The notes under the pieces: model-generated
What the model was told of the DNA's origin: nothing
Database searches by the model: none
What the model saw: only the letters and a program-made list of their open reading frames with translations
Made by a program: the position numbers and the translations under genes
In this document: one piece after another, positions 32,109-43,575 of the stretch
Position numbering within the stretch: position 1 is the first letter of the stretch
Layout: every line of letters begins with the position of its first letter
Assembly (NCBI GenBank): GCA_949825065.1
Contig: OX463852.1
Location: forward strand, 12,706,897 to 12,770,896
Source: Odontocerum albicorne
Taxonomy: Eukaryota > Arthropoda > Insecta > Trichoptera > Odontoceridae
Direction of reading: 5' to 3'
Length of the DNA: 64,000 nucleotides

Positions 32109-33700
32109 CATCATTATAAGCTGTGAAACTGAACCACTTTATTCTCTTCGTTTATAATAGTAGTTTAAAAAACAAGGGGATTTATATAGCGTAATGTCGA
32201 AACATAAATTAGCAAAATAATGTTTCAAGACTTTATGTTTATGCTAGACCAATACCAGTTAAATTCAGCTAAATAAATGACTGATTGATATTTTTGGGGA
32301 ATACTTTTAATTGATTATAGAACTTATTTTTTTAGAACGTTTATTAAGTTGACATTCTTTGTCAGACAAACTCTCGTAGAAAGCATTGTTTTCATAATTG
32401 TTGTATTACAAGTCTATACTTCACTTGTAATGGTTAATGCGAATAAAATGTCGGAAATTTAATTCAGAATAACATAGAATCTGTGTTACTTTGTGGTACT
32501 ACATTTCACTTTCAAAATATCCAAAAAAAAATGGGATATTTTGTTTTGGATTCTAAAACCATTCCATAAAATTTGGAAACCTTAAGATCGTCAAACTATT
32601 GGGTAACTCCATACGGTTTGGTGTGTGTTTTTAATCTAAATGTTGTTGAGCTTAGGAGGGTTCTTCTAGAACATTTTCTCAAGCATAGATGACTGGTTAT
32701 TACATTTTTATTTTATATTGGGAGAGTAGTTATTTCATTTTTATTTTGTGTTAATTGTATTTTTTTGTTATTTGTATTTTTGTTATTTGTATTTTGGTTT
32801 ATTGTATTTGAATATTCATTGGCGATGTATATGTGTTTTGAATTATGTTAATTATTTGAAGTTGTTGATATTTTAATAGTAAATAACATATTGGTGAGGT
32901 TTTTAAAGAACGCTAATGTATTCTATATATTATATTTTCAATATATAAAATTCAAAGACTATCAAATAAAGAAACATAGTATATGATATAATTCGCTCCA
33001 GACCACGCGTCTTTTGAAAGTATTTCTAAGGGTGACCGGAGGGTAAGAATTACCAATGATCCCCTCTAACCCCGGGCCCTATTTCCTTCTTCTTCACAAC
33101 TACCCTCACCATTACCTCAAGGTAAACTTTGTCAATCCTCCCCGTCCACATTTTATTCAATTTATCTTCTGACCATATGTTATCACTTTTATATCCATTA
33201 TTTGCCTTGACACAATATGAATCCCTCACAAAAAAAACTTTTTCTTCACTTTTCTCGACTTTATTTTTCTGTATCTTTTAAGACGTTATAAAAGATATTT
33301 AAATTGTATAAAAAGAGTAAATACAAATATTCTTTTGATAATTTGACAGTCAAGTTGGTAAAATTCTAGCCCGAGGTTTACGGTTAGCTTCCCGATAGTA
33401 TCTAAAACAATAAAAAAAAACTCTAGTTATTTTTTTAATTTAAATCGTATTGTCTTTTATTACGAATATTTCAAAATTATATCAAATAAAAAAAACAACT
33501 TTTTAATATTTTGGCAATCGAATCCAAAATTATAAACCCATTTATAGATTGAAAAATCACAATGAACTGATTGTGATCCTTATCAAAATTTAAAAATCGA
33601 CAAATAAAATGCGAATGATGATTTTTTTTTAATTTTCCAGAATTATTCGTTTTAATAAATGACAAAATATTAATTATTTCTTTTTTACAATATTACAACG
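32109..33700. other. Long A+T-rich stretch
   Basis: Includes a run of TTTTGTTATTTGTATT units near 32755-32800 (weak tandem repetition) and a C-rich patch at 33040-33100. No gene recognised. Confidence 0.45.
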
Positions 33701-33790
33701 TCATCCTTGGCTTCACCGGTAAGACACTTGTTTACCAAACAGAAGATTGCGGGTTGATGCCTGATTTTTTTTTTAATGGGTTCAAGTTTT
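33701..33790 (+). mobile_element. SINE head
   Basis: CCTTGGCTTCACCGGTAAGA (A-box region) and GCGGGTTGATGCC (B-box). It lies directly 5' of the next SINE and in the same direction, making a tandem pair. Confidence 0.5.
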
Positions 33791-33808
33791 GTTATCACTC
33801 AAGACTTG

Positions 33809-34152
33809 ACGACCGCCGTAACCTAGTCGGTACGACGCATGACTTCTATCTGAGGGTTTTGGGTTCGACTCCTGATAGTACCAAAAAAAAGTATTCCAGT
33901 CTGGAAAAAAAAATGTCTGATAACAGCACTTGCACGCACTTGACACATACGAGTATAATACTTGTTGTTACCTCTTGACGTGCGGTCGTGTTGCTAACAC
34001 GTGTGATTACGAGAAAAGAGTTACGTGCCTTCTCCATTTCTTCTAAGCCTCAATTCAATGAATGGGACTGAAGAGAATTTTGTCTCCCAGTCACGCTCTT
34101 CAATATGTCCGCATCACCAATTCGGATATATTGAGGACCACCACACAAATGA
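33809..34152 (+). mobile_element. SINE-B, best full-length copy
   Basis: Head: CGCCGTAACCTAGTCGGTAC (A-box) and GGGTTCGACTCCTGATAG (B-box). TCCAGTCTGG follows, then GATAACAGCACTTGCACGC, a TACGAGTA motif, CTTGACGTGCGGTCGTGTTG, TCTAAGCCTCAATTC, GACTGAAGAGAATTTTGTCT, CCCAGTCACGCTCTTCAATA and a final CCAATTCGGATAT. These landmarks define SINE-B in this window. The first 60 bases and the CAGTCTGG block are the same as in SINE-A. Confidence 0.75.
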
Positions 34153-34239
34153 GTCATAAAGGAAGATCATTGATGATGTATTGAGAAAGAAATACGATAG
34201 CGTAATGCATGTTGAAAGTATATTTTTATGAAATAAATA

Positions 34240-34410
34240 TTATCACCATCACGCCATGTCACGATTGGGATAGGCAGTGAAAACAGATCTTCACTTCATT
34301 CTATCCTGGGATACATCTTTCGCTTCTGCCACGTTCATACGCCTCGATATGCATACTTTCTTTCCTCTTCACCTTCTTCCCAATAATATATCTGTCCACA
34401 TTCTTTAATA
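34240..34410 (-). pseudogene. LINE-W-related fragment (copy 9)
   Basis: Minus-strand reading MNVAEAKDVSQDRMK, then RSVFTAYPN and the terminal ATGGCGTGATGG box. Belongs with the subfamily at 17.8 and 61.3 kb (N/D-VAEA in place of D-VKEA). Confidence 0.6.
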
Positions 34411-34490
34411 TGTCTAAATTATTATTTTTTGTAAGTTGAAGAGTACTAAATGAATTAATTATTGAACATAAGGTTTGTTTAACACATTTC

Positions 34491-34570
34491 TGCTTGATAG
34501 GAAAAGATTGCCTTATGTAATTACAACCGCAGAGTTGTATTGGATACAAAGAAAAGATAATCTAATACAA
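34491..34570 (+). mobile_element. SINE-A 3' half
   Basis: TGATAGGAAAAGATTGCCTT to GAGTTGTATTGGATACAAAG, ending TCTAATACAA. The next SINE-A starts at the following base, so the two are head-to-tail without a gap. Confidence 0.6.
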
Positions 34571-34772
34571 TTTATCCGTGGTCTAGTGGATAAGACGCCT
34601 GGTTCCAGCTTGGAAGTTGCAGGATCGATTCCCGCTGGAAATCAGATTTTTCAAAAAAAAATGTTCAGTCTGGTATTCACCTTTAGGTCTCATAAACATA
34701 TTTTTGATTGGTCGGAAGAAATTGTACAATGACGATAATTCCACAAGGCTGTACTGTACCAAAAAAGTGTTA
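34571..34772 (+). mobile_element. SINE-A, full length
   Basis: The head TCCGTGGTCTAGTGGATAAG and GGATCGATTCCCGCTGG are both intact. The body has TTCAGTCTGGTATTCACCTT, GGTCGGAAGAAATTGTAC and AAGGCTGTACTGTACCAAAA. The head is a close match to tRNA promoter boxes. Confidence 0.75.
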
Positions 34773-34805
34773 TGCATTATTCACTCGGGCGCTGCTATAC
34801 CTTTT

Positions 34806-34880
34806 TAATAATAGTGGATTCGAGTCCCGAGTTAGAGCGCCTTTGAGGAGAGTTTGCTCTCTAAACGGCGCTATACAAAA
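34806..34880 (-). repeat. 75-bp repeat F
   Basis: Minus-strand copy of the repeat at 26633-26706, with GCCGTTTAGAGAGCAAACTC and GGGACTCGAATCCAC. The plus strand can also form a partial hairpin here. Confidence 0.55.
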
Positions 34881-35385
34881 ATTTTCTTCAAATTTTATTT
34901 TTGAATTTTTACCATTTCAAAGTCTGAATCGCTATTTAAACAACTTATAAGATATAAGACGAACTTATTAATAGGGCATTGAATTTTTTTAAAGTGAATT
35001 AAACGTCAAATAGTGTGAGTTTATTAATTAATTAGGTGATGATATAACAAGATAGGGTAATATTTAGACCAGTTCATTAAGTAAATTGATAGTTTGCCCC
35101 TGAGGAGGGAGTAATTATTTTCAATTAGTCGCCACTGCCTTCATGCGTGATAATATCTATTAATCATTGAGGATAAGGGTGGTAGGTACTTTGGATGCAT
35201 TAGGTAACCAATAAATTATTTAAGTACTTACTCATTCATTTTGTTATCATTCTTAGATGCCATTGTCCGGTGATATGAGACAGGGGTATAACAATGGGAA
35301 GCAATTTACAAGAAGTGCTTTTTGGTGCATTTCGGGGAATTTAATATGCTTTTTACAATGAACAAAGATTCTTGATTCATTAACA
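34881..35385. other. Intergenic, nothing recognised
   Basis: AATCGCTATTTAAACA at about 34927 is also found beside the TTAA element at 60.92 kb. Otherwise unassigned. Confidence 0.4.
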
Positions 35386-36010
35386 TATATCATCGTCATC
35401 ATTGTCAACTAGGGTCGATCCACTGCAGGATGAATGTCTTCCCAAGTTGACTCCAAATAGTTCGTTTTTTTTGCTCGTTGATTCCATGTGATGCTTCCTG
35501 ATTTCATCCATCCAGCACACCTTCGGTCTTCTTCTGGGCCTCTTTATGCCTCTTGGGTACCATTTGATTATTTCGGATGTCCATCGGGAGTCTGATATTC
35601 TGGCTACGTGTCCTGCCCATTGCCACTTCATTCTTTTGCACACCTTTATAACGTCTTCTATCTTTGTTATATTGCGAATCCAGGTGTTTCGTTTACGGTA
35701 TATTTTAGTGTATCCTAACATGCATCTCTATATGCCCATTTGTGTGTTCTTTACTGTGAGCCTCTATGTCCCGCAGCCATACGTAAGTACTGGGAGAATA
35801 CACTGGTTGTAGACCCTTCGCTTCAAGGATATTGGGAGATTGCTTTTGAAGATGTTGTTCAAACGTCCAAATGAGCTCCACGCTAGTTTTGTCTTTCGTG
35901 TTATTTCCTCCGATATGCCACCTACAAAGGAAATACGTTGGCCCAGATACACATATTCTTAGACAAGTTCTAGCGGCCTTCCATCTACGTTTATTGATAT
36001 CATATATATA
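35386..36010 (-). pseudogene. RTE-like LINE, C-terminal end
   Basis: One frame can be followed from about 36000 to 35386 on the minus strand with three in-frame stops (near 35960, 35764 and 35724) and no frameshift. It reads INVDGRPLELV, a stop, EYVYLGQRISFVGGISEEI, LKRRVYNQCILPVLTYGCGT, a stop, later RMKWQWAGHVARISDSRW and RRRPKVCWMDEI. YLGQxI, LPVLTYG and WAGHVAR are the ordered landmarks after the RT core in insect RTE-like elements. The 3' end is a GATGACGATGAT-type tail, comparable to the 51.5-kb element. The catalytic domain is missing. Confidence 0.8.
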
Positions 36011-36149
36011 CTCTTTAAAATTTTCAAATTATCATATAAGCTTTGTTTCCTTTCCGTCATCTATCATATAAGCTTTGTTTCCTTTTAGATTCACATAAAA
36101 GCTCTGTTGAAGAGCTGTATTCATTTGAACAAGAAAAATGTCAATTTAT

Positions 36150-36345
36150 AGCCTTCGTAGCCTAGTAGTCGTAGACGTTGATCAACTACTCAAAGAATCC
36201 CGATGGTACCCAAAAAATGCCCAATATGGATAAAGAATTCGTCTGGTAACAATCCTTGCACTCGGTAGATATGTGATCGTGTATGTTGTTGCCTATCCAC
36301 GTTTCGTGGTATTTGCAATAGGTACGATAGCGAACTGTAAGTTAC
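36150..36345 (+). mobile_element. SINE-B, decayed
   Basis: CCTTCGTAGCCTAGTAGTCG (A-box), decayed B-box, then CGTCTGGTAACAATCCTTGC and GATCGTGTATGTTGTTGCCT. Ends before the SINE-B 3' half. Confidence 0.55.
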
Positions 36346-37394
36346 TATATATGTCTATTCCAGTGTTCTGTATCCGAAATTTCGATTACTGAGATCAATT
36401 ACCATGCTGTATCCATGACATGCTATTCAAGTCTTATCAATTCATATACTATATTATTTATAGTTAAGGCATTAAAATTGTGGAGATTTAAAGACATTGT
36501 AATTTGTTTTATCAAACACTGTTTATTCCCCTTTTTGTAACGGTATAACCCTACCGGTTTCAAGGTTTTTCATCTTATCATCGGGGGAGCACAAGTTTAT
36601 GCTCCCCTGATACATAGCAGGAGATCCCCGCAGGGCATCGCATGCCAGGAACAGCTTGAAGATCTACGTATGTATCAAGAAGAAGCAAATATGCCTGTAC
36701 TGCACTTTGTTTTTATTTAATACATTTTCGAATAACTATGATAGTAAAATTTGTAAGAGATGTGAAGAGCTGTGATAAAATAGCACATTGCATGACAGTA
36801 TTCTTACTATGGATGCCGTCTCCTTATTATTAGTAAATACTTTTCCGATTGAGAAGACAGTTATAGGCGAGACGACACGAAACGACAAGACGCAGAAAAT
36901 CAAAATATCAAGAGAGGAACAAGTTCATTCCGTATCTATTGAATCAAATCGAATTGCACATTCCATTCCGAGCCAATGCGTAAAATATATGAGAGACAGT
37001 GGCGGCGAAAAAACTAATAATGTCACATTTCTCAGAATACAATACATTTATGCAGATGCGAGTTCGCAATGTAATGACTAAAGCCGGTACCTTCCTAAAA
37101 TTTAATTTATTTTTTTAACATTTTCTTCAATAAAAGCATATGTTAGTTCTATTTTATACACATGAAATGTAATTGGGGATAATTTGCTCTTTACAATTCA
37201 GGTGTATGGTTACGTTATAACGCGCTGAACTTTCCCTTATGATATTGAGAAGGCGCTTTGTACTAAAATTTAATTTCTTTTCATCAAAAATGTTTGTTGT
37301 AATTTCTGAAAAATTCTTGATTTTTTTGTCATCAAGGTATAGTGAGTCTCGTTTTTTTTATCAAGGTATTTGTATACGCATATATCTCATAATC
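36346..37394. other. Intergenic, one unsupported frame
   Basis: A 97-codon plus-strand frame (36788-37081) has mixed polar composition and no known domain. I cannot exclude an exon, but nothing else supports it. Confidence 0.35.
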
Positions 37395-37620
37395 GCCTCA
37401 TAATCGAGGATCCCCTCGCCAATGGAGTTTTTTATTTATTTTTAAGTGAGTGAGCTGTTGCACACTAGCAAACTCAACGGCCACACCGCTGCACTGAATT
37501 GGATGACACGCCGAAGTAAGGCGATCGGAGCACACTGGCATGTTGTGTTTTTTCTATTGTTTTTTAAAGAATAGATATGACCGAAGTCATAGGTATCCTT
37601 ATACCTTCTAATACTAGGCG
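37395..37620 (-). mobile_element. SINE-C, head missing
   Basis: Shares with 22588-22920 the blocks ACTTCGGTCATATCTAT, GTGCTCCGATCGCCTTAC, AGTGTGCAACAGCTCACTCA and a 3' end that reads GGCGAGGGGATCCTCGATTA then TGAGGC. The end matches 54371-54430 better than it matches the 22.6-kb SINE-C. Confidence 0.6.
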
Positions 37621-39200
37621 GAAAAATGCATGTGTCATTCTGTAAAAAACTAAAGGTGCAAGAATGGAGTGTGGAATTCCTTTATTTGAAGATTCGTAGA
37701 ACTGAAATATTCCAAAAATATCTTCCAGGCACTGAAAACAATAAGTAAAATTATAAAGTTGGAAATGTGGAAGGTTTTTTGAGAATTTTCGTCTAAAACT
37801 GGGCATATTGGAAAGCACTCATCAACTCATTTAAGTGAAAATTAAATATGTTTTTAAACAAGTGTATACTTTTTAAAATTGAGAATTCGATTCCTGGCAG
37901 ATTCACTCCCGACAAGTTTAACTCTTTACATCTGAATTTATGTTACTCACTAGCTTATTTGCTGCTTGTCATAAACTATTTTAGTGTTTTTAAGCAACAC
38001 AAAAATATTGCTACATTGAACATTCCGTGTGTTTGCTAAATGCTACAGCTTGGACAATATAAACCATTAAACGTACAAACGTCTTCCATCCACAAGTTGG
38101 CTGGCAAGATAAAGTAAACAATTTCCTATATATGAAAAATAATATAAATAATATCCTACAAGTTCCGGCTTAATTTGTTACGACACTGATGAGCCTTTCA
38201 GTTCCGTCCGTTATCTGAGCTGTAAAAAGGGACTGGCGAAGGAATAAATATATGACAAGAAAAAAAAGATATACGAGCCGCGTAGGGAGAATTCCGAAAA
38301 ACATACAAAATGAAACGCGCTGGGGTTCCGGAATTAAAATTCAAATCACGGAGATGCGATCAGTCGTAGGGCGAGTGTGTCCAACTGCCCTTTGCCCGAA
38401 TCTTACTTCAGTCCTCGCTTACAAGCATGTCGTGTCCTTTCCAGGACCGGCTGAAGGCCACATGACACGATTTACGTTTATAATTTACAAAATTTGGATA
38501 CGTTTCGCATTCAAACTAAGAAAATATTTTTATATCACACTTCATCATACATCACTCAACAAGTTGAATATGAGAAATTGTCAAAATGCTCAAATATGGT
38601 ATCTTCTATATAGCGTCCTTAACCGCCCCATCATCCCATAATAATCGGTCGAAAATGTTTTGATTCTCTCCGATCACGAACTTTCGCTAAGCTCAAGCAA
38701 ATATTTCGTTAAAGCCTTCCAAAAATTCATTAAATAGTCCTGATATTTTAGTGTTTTTTTTTTAATATTTCAAATAAACTATAAAAATACGTTTTGAGGG
38801 TTGGGTCCTTATAGCAAATATACGTATAATTTTGGTGTTTCCACACATTTTCGGTTGGCTAGAACAAACTTCTAAATTATTCATTTATTAATTTTTAACG
38901 ACCGCGCAGTCTTCACAAAAATCTAATTTGAATTACAAAAAATATAGAAAAAAAAAATTCGAATGAAAACAGCAGTCAAACAAGCCCCAAAACACACCAT
39001 ATAATAACAATGAAAATTAATAACAAAAAGGAAAACCCCCTAAATTTGAACCTAAAATCAAATCGAAAAAACATTTATGTATGAATAACTAATGTTCAAA
39101 TATATAAAAAAAAACAATGATTTTGATTCATCACGATGGATTTAAAAAAACATAATAAATAAAAATAAATGCGGAATAAAAATGTCGAACGGGAATGTAT
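37621..39200. other. Intergenic, one long unsupported frame
   Basis: A 129-codon plus-strand frame (38252-38641) starts in a locally G+C-richer patch. Its first 60 residues are basic and polar, the rest hydrophobic. No family recognised. CTGATGAG at 38188 is not a ribozyme (see rejected). Confidence 0.35.
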
Positions 39201-39320
39201 GTGGTCTATTGTATGGTAATGTGGTATATTGTACGGTAATGTGGTATATTGTACGGTAATGTGGTCTATTGTATGGTAATGTGGTATATTGTATGGTAAT
39301 GTGATCTATTATATGGTAAT
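39201..39320 (+). repeat. 20-bp tandem repeat, 6 copies
   Basis: GTGGTATATTGTACGGTAAT and variants start at 39201, 39221, 39241, 39261, 39281 and 39301. The exact 20-bp register gives an 80-codon minus-strand frame that is not a gene. Confidence 0.95.
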
Positions 39321-39390
39321 GACATGGTAGTATTATTGGAAAGTGAAAATATAGCAATATCATGAGAAATGAAATAAAAAACAATACATT

Positions 39391-39513
39391 AACCTGGTGG
39401 ATTAACTTTTAACCAGACTGGAACATGTTTTTCAAGGTAATATTGGAAATAGCACCCGAATCCCCGAGTAGAAGACAAGCGTATTATCAACTAAGCTACA
39501 AAGTCTAACTTCA
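39391..39513 (-). mobile_element. SINE head
   Basis: Minus-strand GACTTTGTAGCTTAGTTGAT, CTACTCGGGGATTCGGG and a CCAGTCTGGTTAAAAG end. Too short to assign to SINE-A or SINE-B. Confidence 0.55.
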
Positions 39514-40444
39514 CTAGATCTTAATCCGAATTATGCTTAAAGGGAACCAAAAACAGTGTTCTGTTCTGAATACACTCTTAAACATATATTATTTATTTAA
39601 ATACATTATTGTAAAATATATAATTGGTGAATTTATTACCAGACGGCGAGTTCCTCCAACGTATGAAAGGTTATAAGATTATTTTCAAAAACAAAAAACT
39701 TTGAACGTACTTAAAGCATTGAAAATAAACGAAAAAAACTTAAGAATACAATATTTACAAATATCACCAAAGACTAGGAAAAGTGAAGAAAGATGGTAAA
39801 GGACAAGAAAAATGGTTTATGGAGAAGTACAATTCATCATTAAGAGATGTAATATTTTTAAGTAGCTGTTTGAAGCAAGCTAATGTTAACTGAATATATG
39901 TATACGGAAATGAAGATAGAAGTACCATACATGACAAAAAACAGAGTCCTGTATTGAATTAAGTCCTAATCAGAAAATCCTTCAATTCAGAAAACTGCTC
40001 AGATCTTCAGCTGTGTCCCATAGCCTGCGGTCGCGCCATATGTATAGCCCCTCCACTCCTGGCTCTTCCCCAAGACACCCCTATAACCTACGCTCTCACA
40101 CCCCATTCTTACCCCCAACCCTATCTGATCCGATGCGATGGTTACTCATTTCGCACACTCGCTCTAGCTACACTGAAACGTTACTACATTTAACCCGTCC
40201 TGCAAGCAGTAAAAATACTTACTATGTAGAATTATTCTTAAAAATTTACTTACTCATTGTTTGTGCTCAGTTTCCGTATTGTATGCGCAACATTTTTTAT
40301 GCCCGGTTTCCAAATTGCATGTGCAACAATATATTTCGTGTAATACCATCACCTGTCTTCCGCATCTTTAAGTTCTTCTTCTTCAGTATGAAATCTCTCA
40401 ACATACCCTAATTGGTGATCTGAAGGGCGTAGCTGGGAGATAAT
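39514..40444. other. Intergenic with a C-rich frame
   Basis: A 132-codon frame (40013-40411) begins in a Ser/Pro-rich segment that includes HPYNLRSHTPFLPPT. YNLR-type tetrapeptides occur in some retroelement proteins, but I cannot assign it. Confidence 0.3.
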
Positions 40445-40722
40445 ATTGTGTTCAGTTCTAGTAATCGAACTTTGGAGTTTAGAATCACTGGAGTAGGGAA
40501 CTTGTGGTCCGTCATTGTTATTGACATCAATACTACACGAGAAGAAACAACAACTCGTCTAATAAAAATAATCTGCGTTCACGAGTATTATTACCAGACG
40601 AACTCTTTTAAAAGACTAATGTCCTATGTTATTTTATGTTTTTGAATACCATCGTGAATCGAAGCTGGACTCGTTGGGTAGAAGTCAAGTGTCTGAACAA
40701 CTTAGCAACGGAGGTCATCTTT
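40445..40722 (-). mobile_element. SINE-B, full length
   Basis: The minus-strand head GACCTCCGTTGCTAAGTTGT (A-box region) and TCCAGCTTCGATTCACGATG (B-box) leads through AGTTCGTCTGGTAATAATAC and an ACGAGTA-type motif to GGACCACAAGTTCCC and CCAGTGATTCTAAAC. Confidence 0.6.
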
Positions 40723-41249
40723 TAGTGGATCATCCAACGATGCTTTGATGACTTCTCGTGTAAAGAAACGTTTTATACTGCACATTATGCGGATTTCTCC
40801 TGCAACATTAATTTTCTTTTATTTTACATTTTTTACATACAAATTTAACCCTACTACATCAAACAAAATGCATAGTATAAATGAAAAATTAAATAGATAA
40901 AGTTTAAAAATAATAACAATGAGGGCGATGATTACACATGTTTCCAAGTTATGCCCCTAGTGGCTATGTTATGCCTAAAACGTTTATAAAGAAGCTCAAT
41001 CTCCAACTATCCACCGAGATATGGAAGATATCAATATCAAAAAATTTACCCAATAAGGTCATCCCGTGTGCGAGTGATGAAGCTCTTACTATACAGTTGG
41101 CGAATTTAGCACCAAAGTTAATCATAATTTTCGATGGCGTAAATAATTTTCGAAATACAATTGACGCATCTATAATATTTGAAAATCGTTCATGTATTTG
41201 TTTTTTTTTAATCTGCAATTACTGATAACCGCAGATATGAAATTGAAAT
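40723..41249. other. Intergenic, both-strand frames
   Basis: Complementary 95- and 84-codon frames overlap at 40938-41225. Frames open on both strands over the same bases are usually fortuitous, and neither is recognised. Confidence 0.35.
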
Positions 41250-41750
41250 CAAGAGATCATGTATGGTTGTTTGAGTGCTATGTCAAGGCTGGGACTTATC
41301 TGGAAAAACAGGCACATCTCTCGAGGATTGAAAATACGTATTGTTCAAGTCTTGATTTCTAAATATTTCTGTATGCCTCAGCAACTTGGTCCATAAAAAC
41401 CAGAGAAATATCAAGGATACACTCTTTCAAGAGGTGGTATTGAAGATGATTGCTGAGTGTTACATAAACGGAACAACGAACAAATGCCACTATTTTGTAA
41501 GAATTTAATAACTCAGATACGCAAATTACGCAAACGTCACATTCTTCGATTCTTCGGTCAAATTTAGCGAAAAGAAGGCATGGACAGATTCATAGTCACT
41601 GACGATGTGAAGGGTCACAGGAGGAAAATTAAAAGGTTCTTTAGACAATCCAATGCCGAGAGATCTGTAGAAGAATATGCGCAACCTTGAGTAATGTCAG
41701 TGTGGATCACGTTCCTCACATTGTATCACGACAAAGAAGAAAAAAATAAT
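41250..41750 (+). pseudogene. LINE-C fragment (copy 2)
   Basis: Blocks in order: AMSRLGLIWKNRHISRGLK (the KxxLVKTL helix region), a decayed LYGAETWTI region, LTQIRKLRKRHILRFFGQI, a stop, and KEGMDRFIVTDDVKGHRRK. The order of landmarks matches that of copy 5 at 55.6 kb. The last RSPTRW block is not recognisable. Confidence 0.65.
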
Positions 41751-41934
41751 TGCCAGAAAAACTAAACTATTTGTCAATCAATAAGGGGTTCGGCATTTTT
41801 TATGCTCGTAATTTGTATGTATATATACGAGTATACAAAGGGGTAAGTAGATATTTTATCGCGTAAGGAGTAACACCCAAGCATATGTTGGACTTGCCTA
41901 CCTCTCTGGTTCAAGGCTGGAAAAGATATAGAAA

Positions 41935-42275
41935 AGCAGAATCACCAACAACATGAGGCAAATTATGGATTCCGGGAACGGCAAACCGAACTAATACCCC
42001 CATTCTTAAAGAACTGAGAGTTATCGACATATTGTAGACAATATGCCTACGACGGGTCTTTGGACACATTGCTCGTGCCCAAAGAGATAGTTTGGAGAGG
42101 CGTGTGGTCACTAAAAGCGTGGAATGATGATGCACAGGAGGAAGAACCCAGAGCGTTGGATTGACCGTGTGAGAGACGCAACAGGACTATCCTCAACAAC
42201 TGTTATTCGAACTGCGGAGTGCAGAGATGGATGGAGATGACTCATCGAAGACTATCGTGGAAATCAAAATACTAA
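41935..42275 (+). pseudogene. LINE-C fragment (copy 3)
   Basis: WIPGTANRTNTPILKELRVI, IDIL, a stop, then TICLRRVFGHIARAQRDSL. After a frame change, RRKNPERWIDRVRDATGLSS and IRTAECRDGWR end the frame. Starts 185 bp after copy 2 and in the same orientation, but begins at a later point of the protein, so the pair looks like two separate insertions. Confidence 0.72.
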
Positions 42276-42663
42276 GTTAAGAGCTACAAGTCAGGATAAT
42301 TAAACTAAGGGAATTCTTAATCTCTTCTGGATTCCATAAAATTGAGAATTTTATTTTAACAATATTTCTTATTATTACAGAATATAAAAAATCTTCATTA
42401 CTCATTGATTACAGCAACTGGTGATAAATATACAGTCAGCTGAACGGATATAGTTAGATATTTGTGAAAAAAAAACAAAGTGTTTAAATACGAAAAGACT
42501 CGTATAGACTAAAGTATAAAGCATATCATCCTAAAAAGTACTAAATCTTGAAACTCAGGGTTTAAGGAAAATCGTAGACCTGGAAAAAAATTTGGGCATC
42601 GTGTTTGAATTTCGAATGGTATTTGTGAAATATTTTAACCATTTTTTTGTAAATTAAAAAACT
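42276..42663. other. Intergenic, nothing recognised
   Basis: A+T-rich, no frame or repeat. Confidence 0.45.
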
Positions 42664-42708
42664 TTATTTTCTCAGATGATGGAAGTGTTCCATCATCTGA
42701 AAAAATAA
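42664..42708 (+). repeat. 21-bp hairpin with 3-base loop
   Basis: Arms 42664-42684 and 42688-42708 pair with one mismatch. The 13-bp core TCAGATGATGGAA is perfect around a GTG loop. It is too short for a standard pre-microRNA. A cruciform or small inverted duplication is the simplest view. Confidence 0.8.
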
Positions 42709-42889
42709 GAAAGATATTGAAAGGCGTGTAACGACAGAAAAAAAATCAATGCAGCACTAAAACAAATACGAGTTTATTTACTCGAACCGCAGTATCAAAA
42801 TCTGCTGAGATAATAGTTCACAACGGTAGTTTATTACCAAATTTGATGTATGAAAGTAAATGCGGACGTGGAAAATTACAAAAAGGAGC

Positions 42890-43285
42890 CGAATAAATGC
42901 TAAAGAAATGCGTGCATTTAGAATAATACATGGGGTAGCAATGTATACGTTATGAAGTGATTAGGTATGCATGTGAACTTAACACTGATGTGTTGAGTAG
43001 GATGAAGAAGAACACTCTGAAATGGTTTGGGCATGTATATCGAAAGAATTAAGAAAGACTAACAAAACAAAGAAGATGTAGTAAAGGAAGACCAACGAAA
43101 GTATGGTTGGATGAAGTGAATGATATTTAGAAAGAGGAATCATAAAAAGCTAGAAAAATCGTAGGAATTGTATGAGCAAGTTTATGGATGTGGAAGAGAC
43201 GAAAGATGTACAGTGATAGGAAAGTCTGGCGTTCTGTCCTATCTGCCTTCCCCGACAGGGAAATGGCGTGATGGTATGTATTACA
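42890..43285 (+). pseudogene. LINE-W fragment (copy 10)
   Basis: It starts at MLKKCVHLE, runs through NTLKWFGHVYRKN, SKGRPTKVWLDEVNDI and a RKIVGIV region, to the terminal CTTCCCCGACAGGGAAATGG and CGTGATGGTATGTATTA. A frame change separates the WFGH part from the KVW part. Confidence 0.72.
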
Positions 43286-43289
43286 CATA

Positions 43290-43575
43290 ATCAAAATTAA
43301 AGCTCTTGCAAGAACCAAATAATTTTACGGCTGCGTGTTATCAGATTCAAAGTCATCGTATACGAGTATGCCATATAACCTGAGTATGATTTTCAGTATT
43401 TCCCTACTTCTGTATTACAAGCCAATAACTTTTTCAAAATTAAAAACCCTTCCAAGAACCAAATCGTTTACGGCTGGATGTTGCCATATTTAAAGTCACT
43501 GTAAAAGAGTACATAACCTAGGTATATTTTCCCAATATTTCCCTACTTTTGTATTGCAAGCAAATAACCCGTGTC
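43290..43575 (+). repeat. 144-bp tandem duplication
   Basis: AGAACCAAAT at 43311 and again at 43455 (144 bp apart), with TACGGCTG and CAATATTTCCCTAC-type blocks repeated in the same order. The two copies are about 80-85% alike by eye, the first including a TACGAGTA motif. Confidence 0.75.

Noticed and set aside
38180..38240. CTGATGAG as a possible hammerhead ribozyme core
   Set aside because: No helix II and no properly placed GAAA box or third helix could be drawn. The 7-base match is expected by chance.
40847..40862. A third TTAA element starting TTAACCCTAC
   Set aside because: No matching inverted end followed by TTAA was found within the next kilobase.
40938..41225. Overlapping 95- and 84-codon frames on opposite strands
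   Set aside because: Mutually complementary frames with no family match and background composition. Probably chance.
42664..42708. microRNA precursor
   Set aside because: The stem is too short and the loop too small for Drosha and Dicer processing. There is no extended lower stem.
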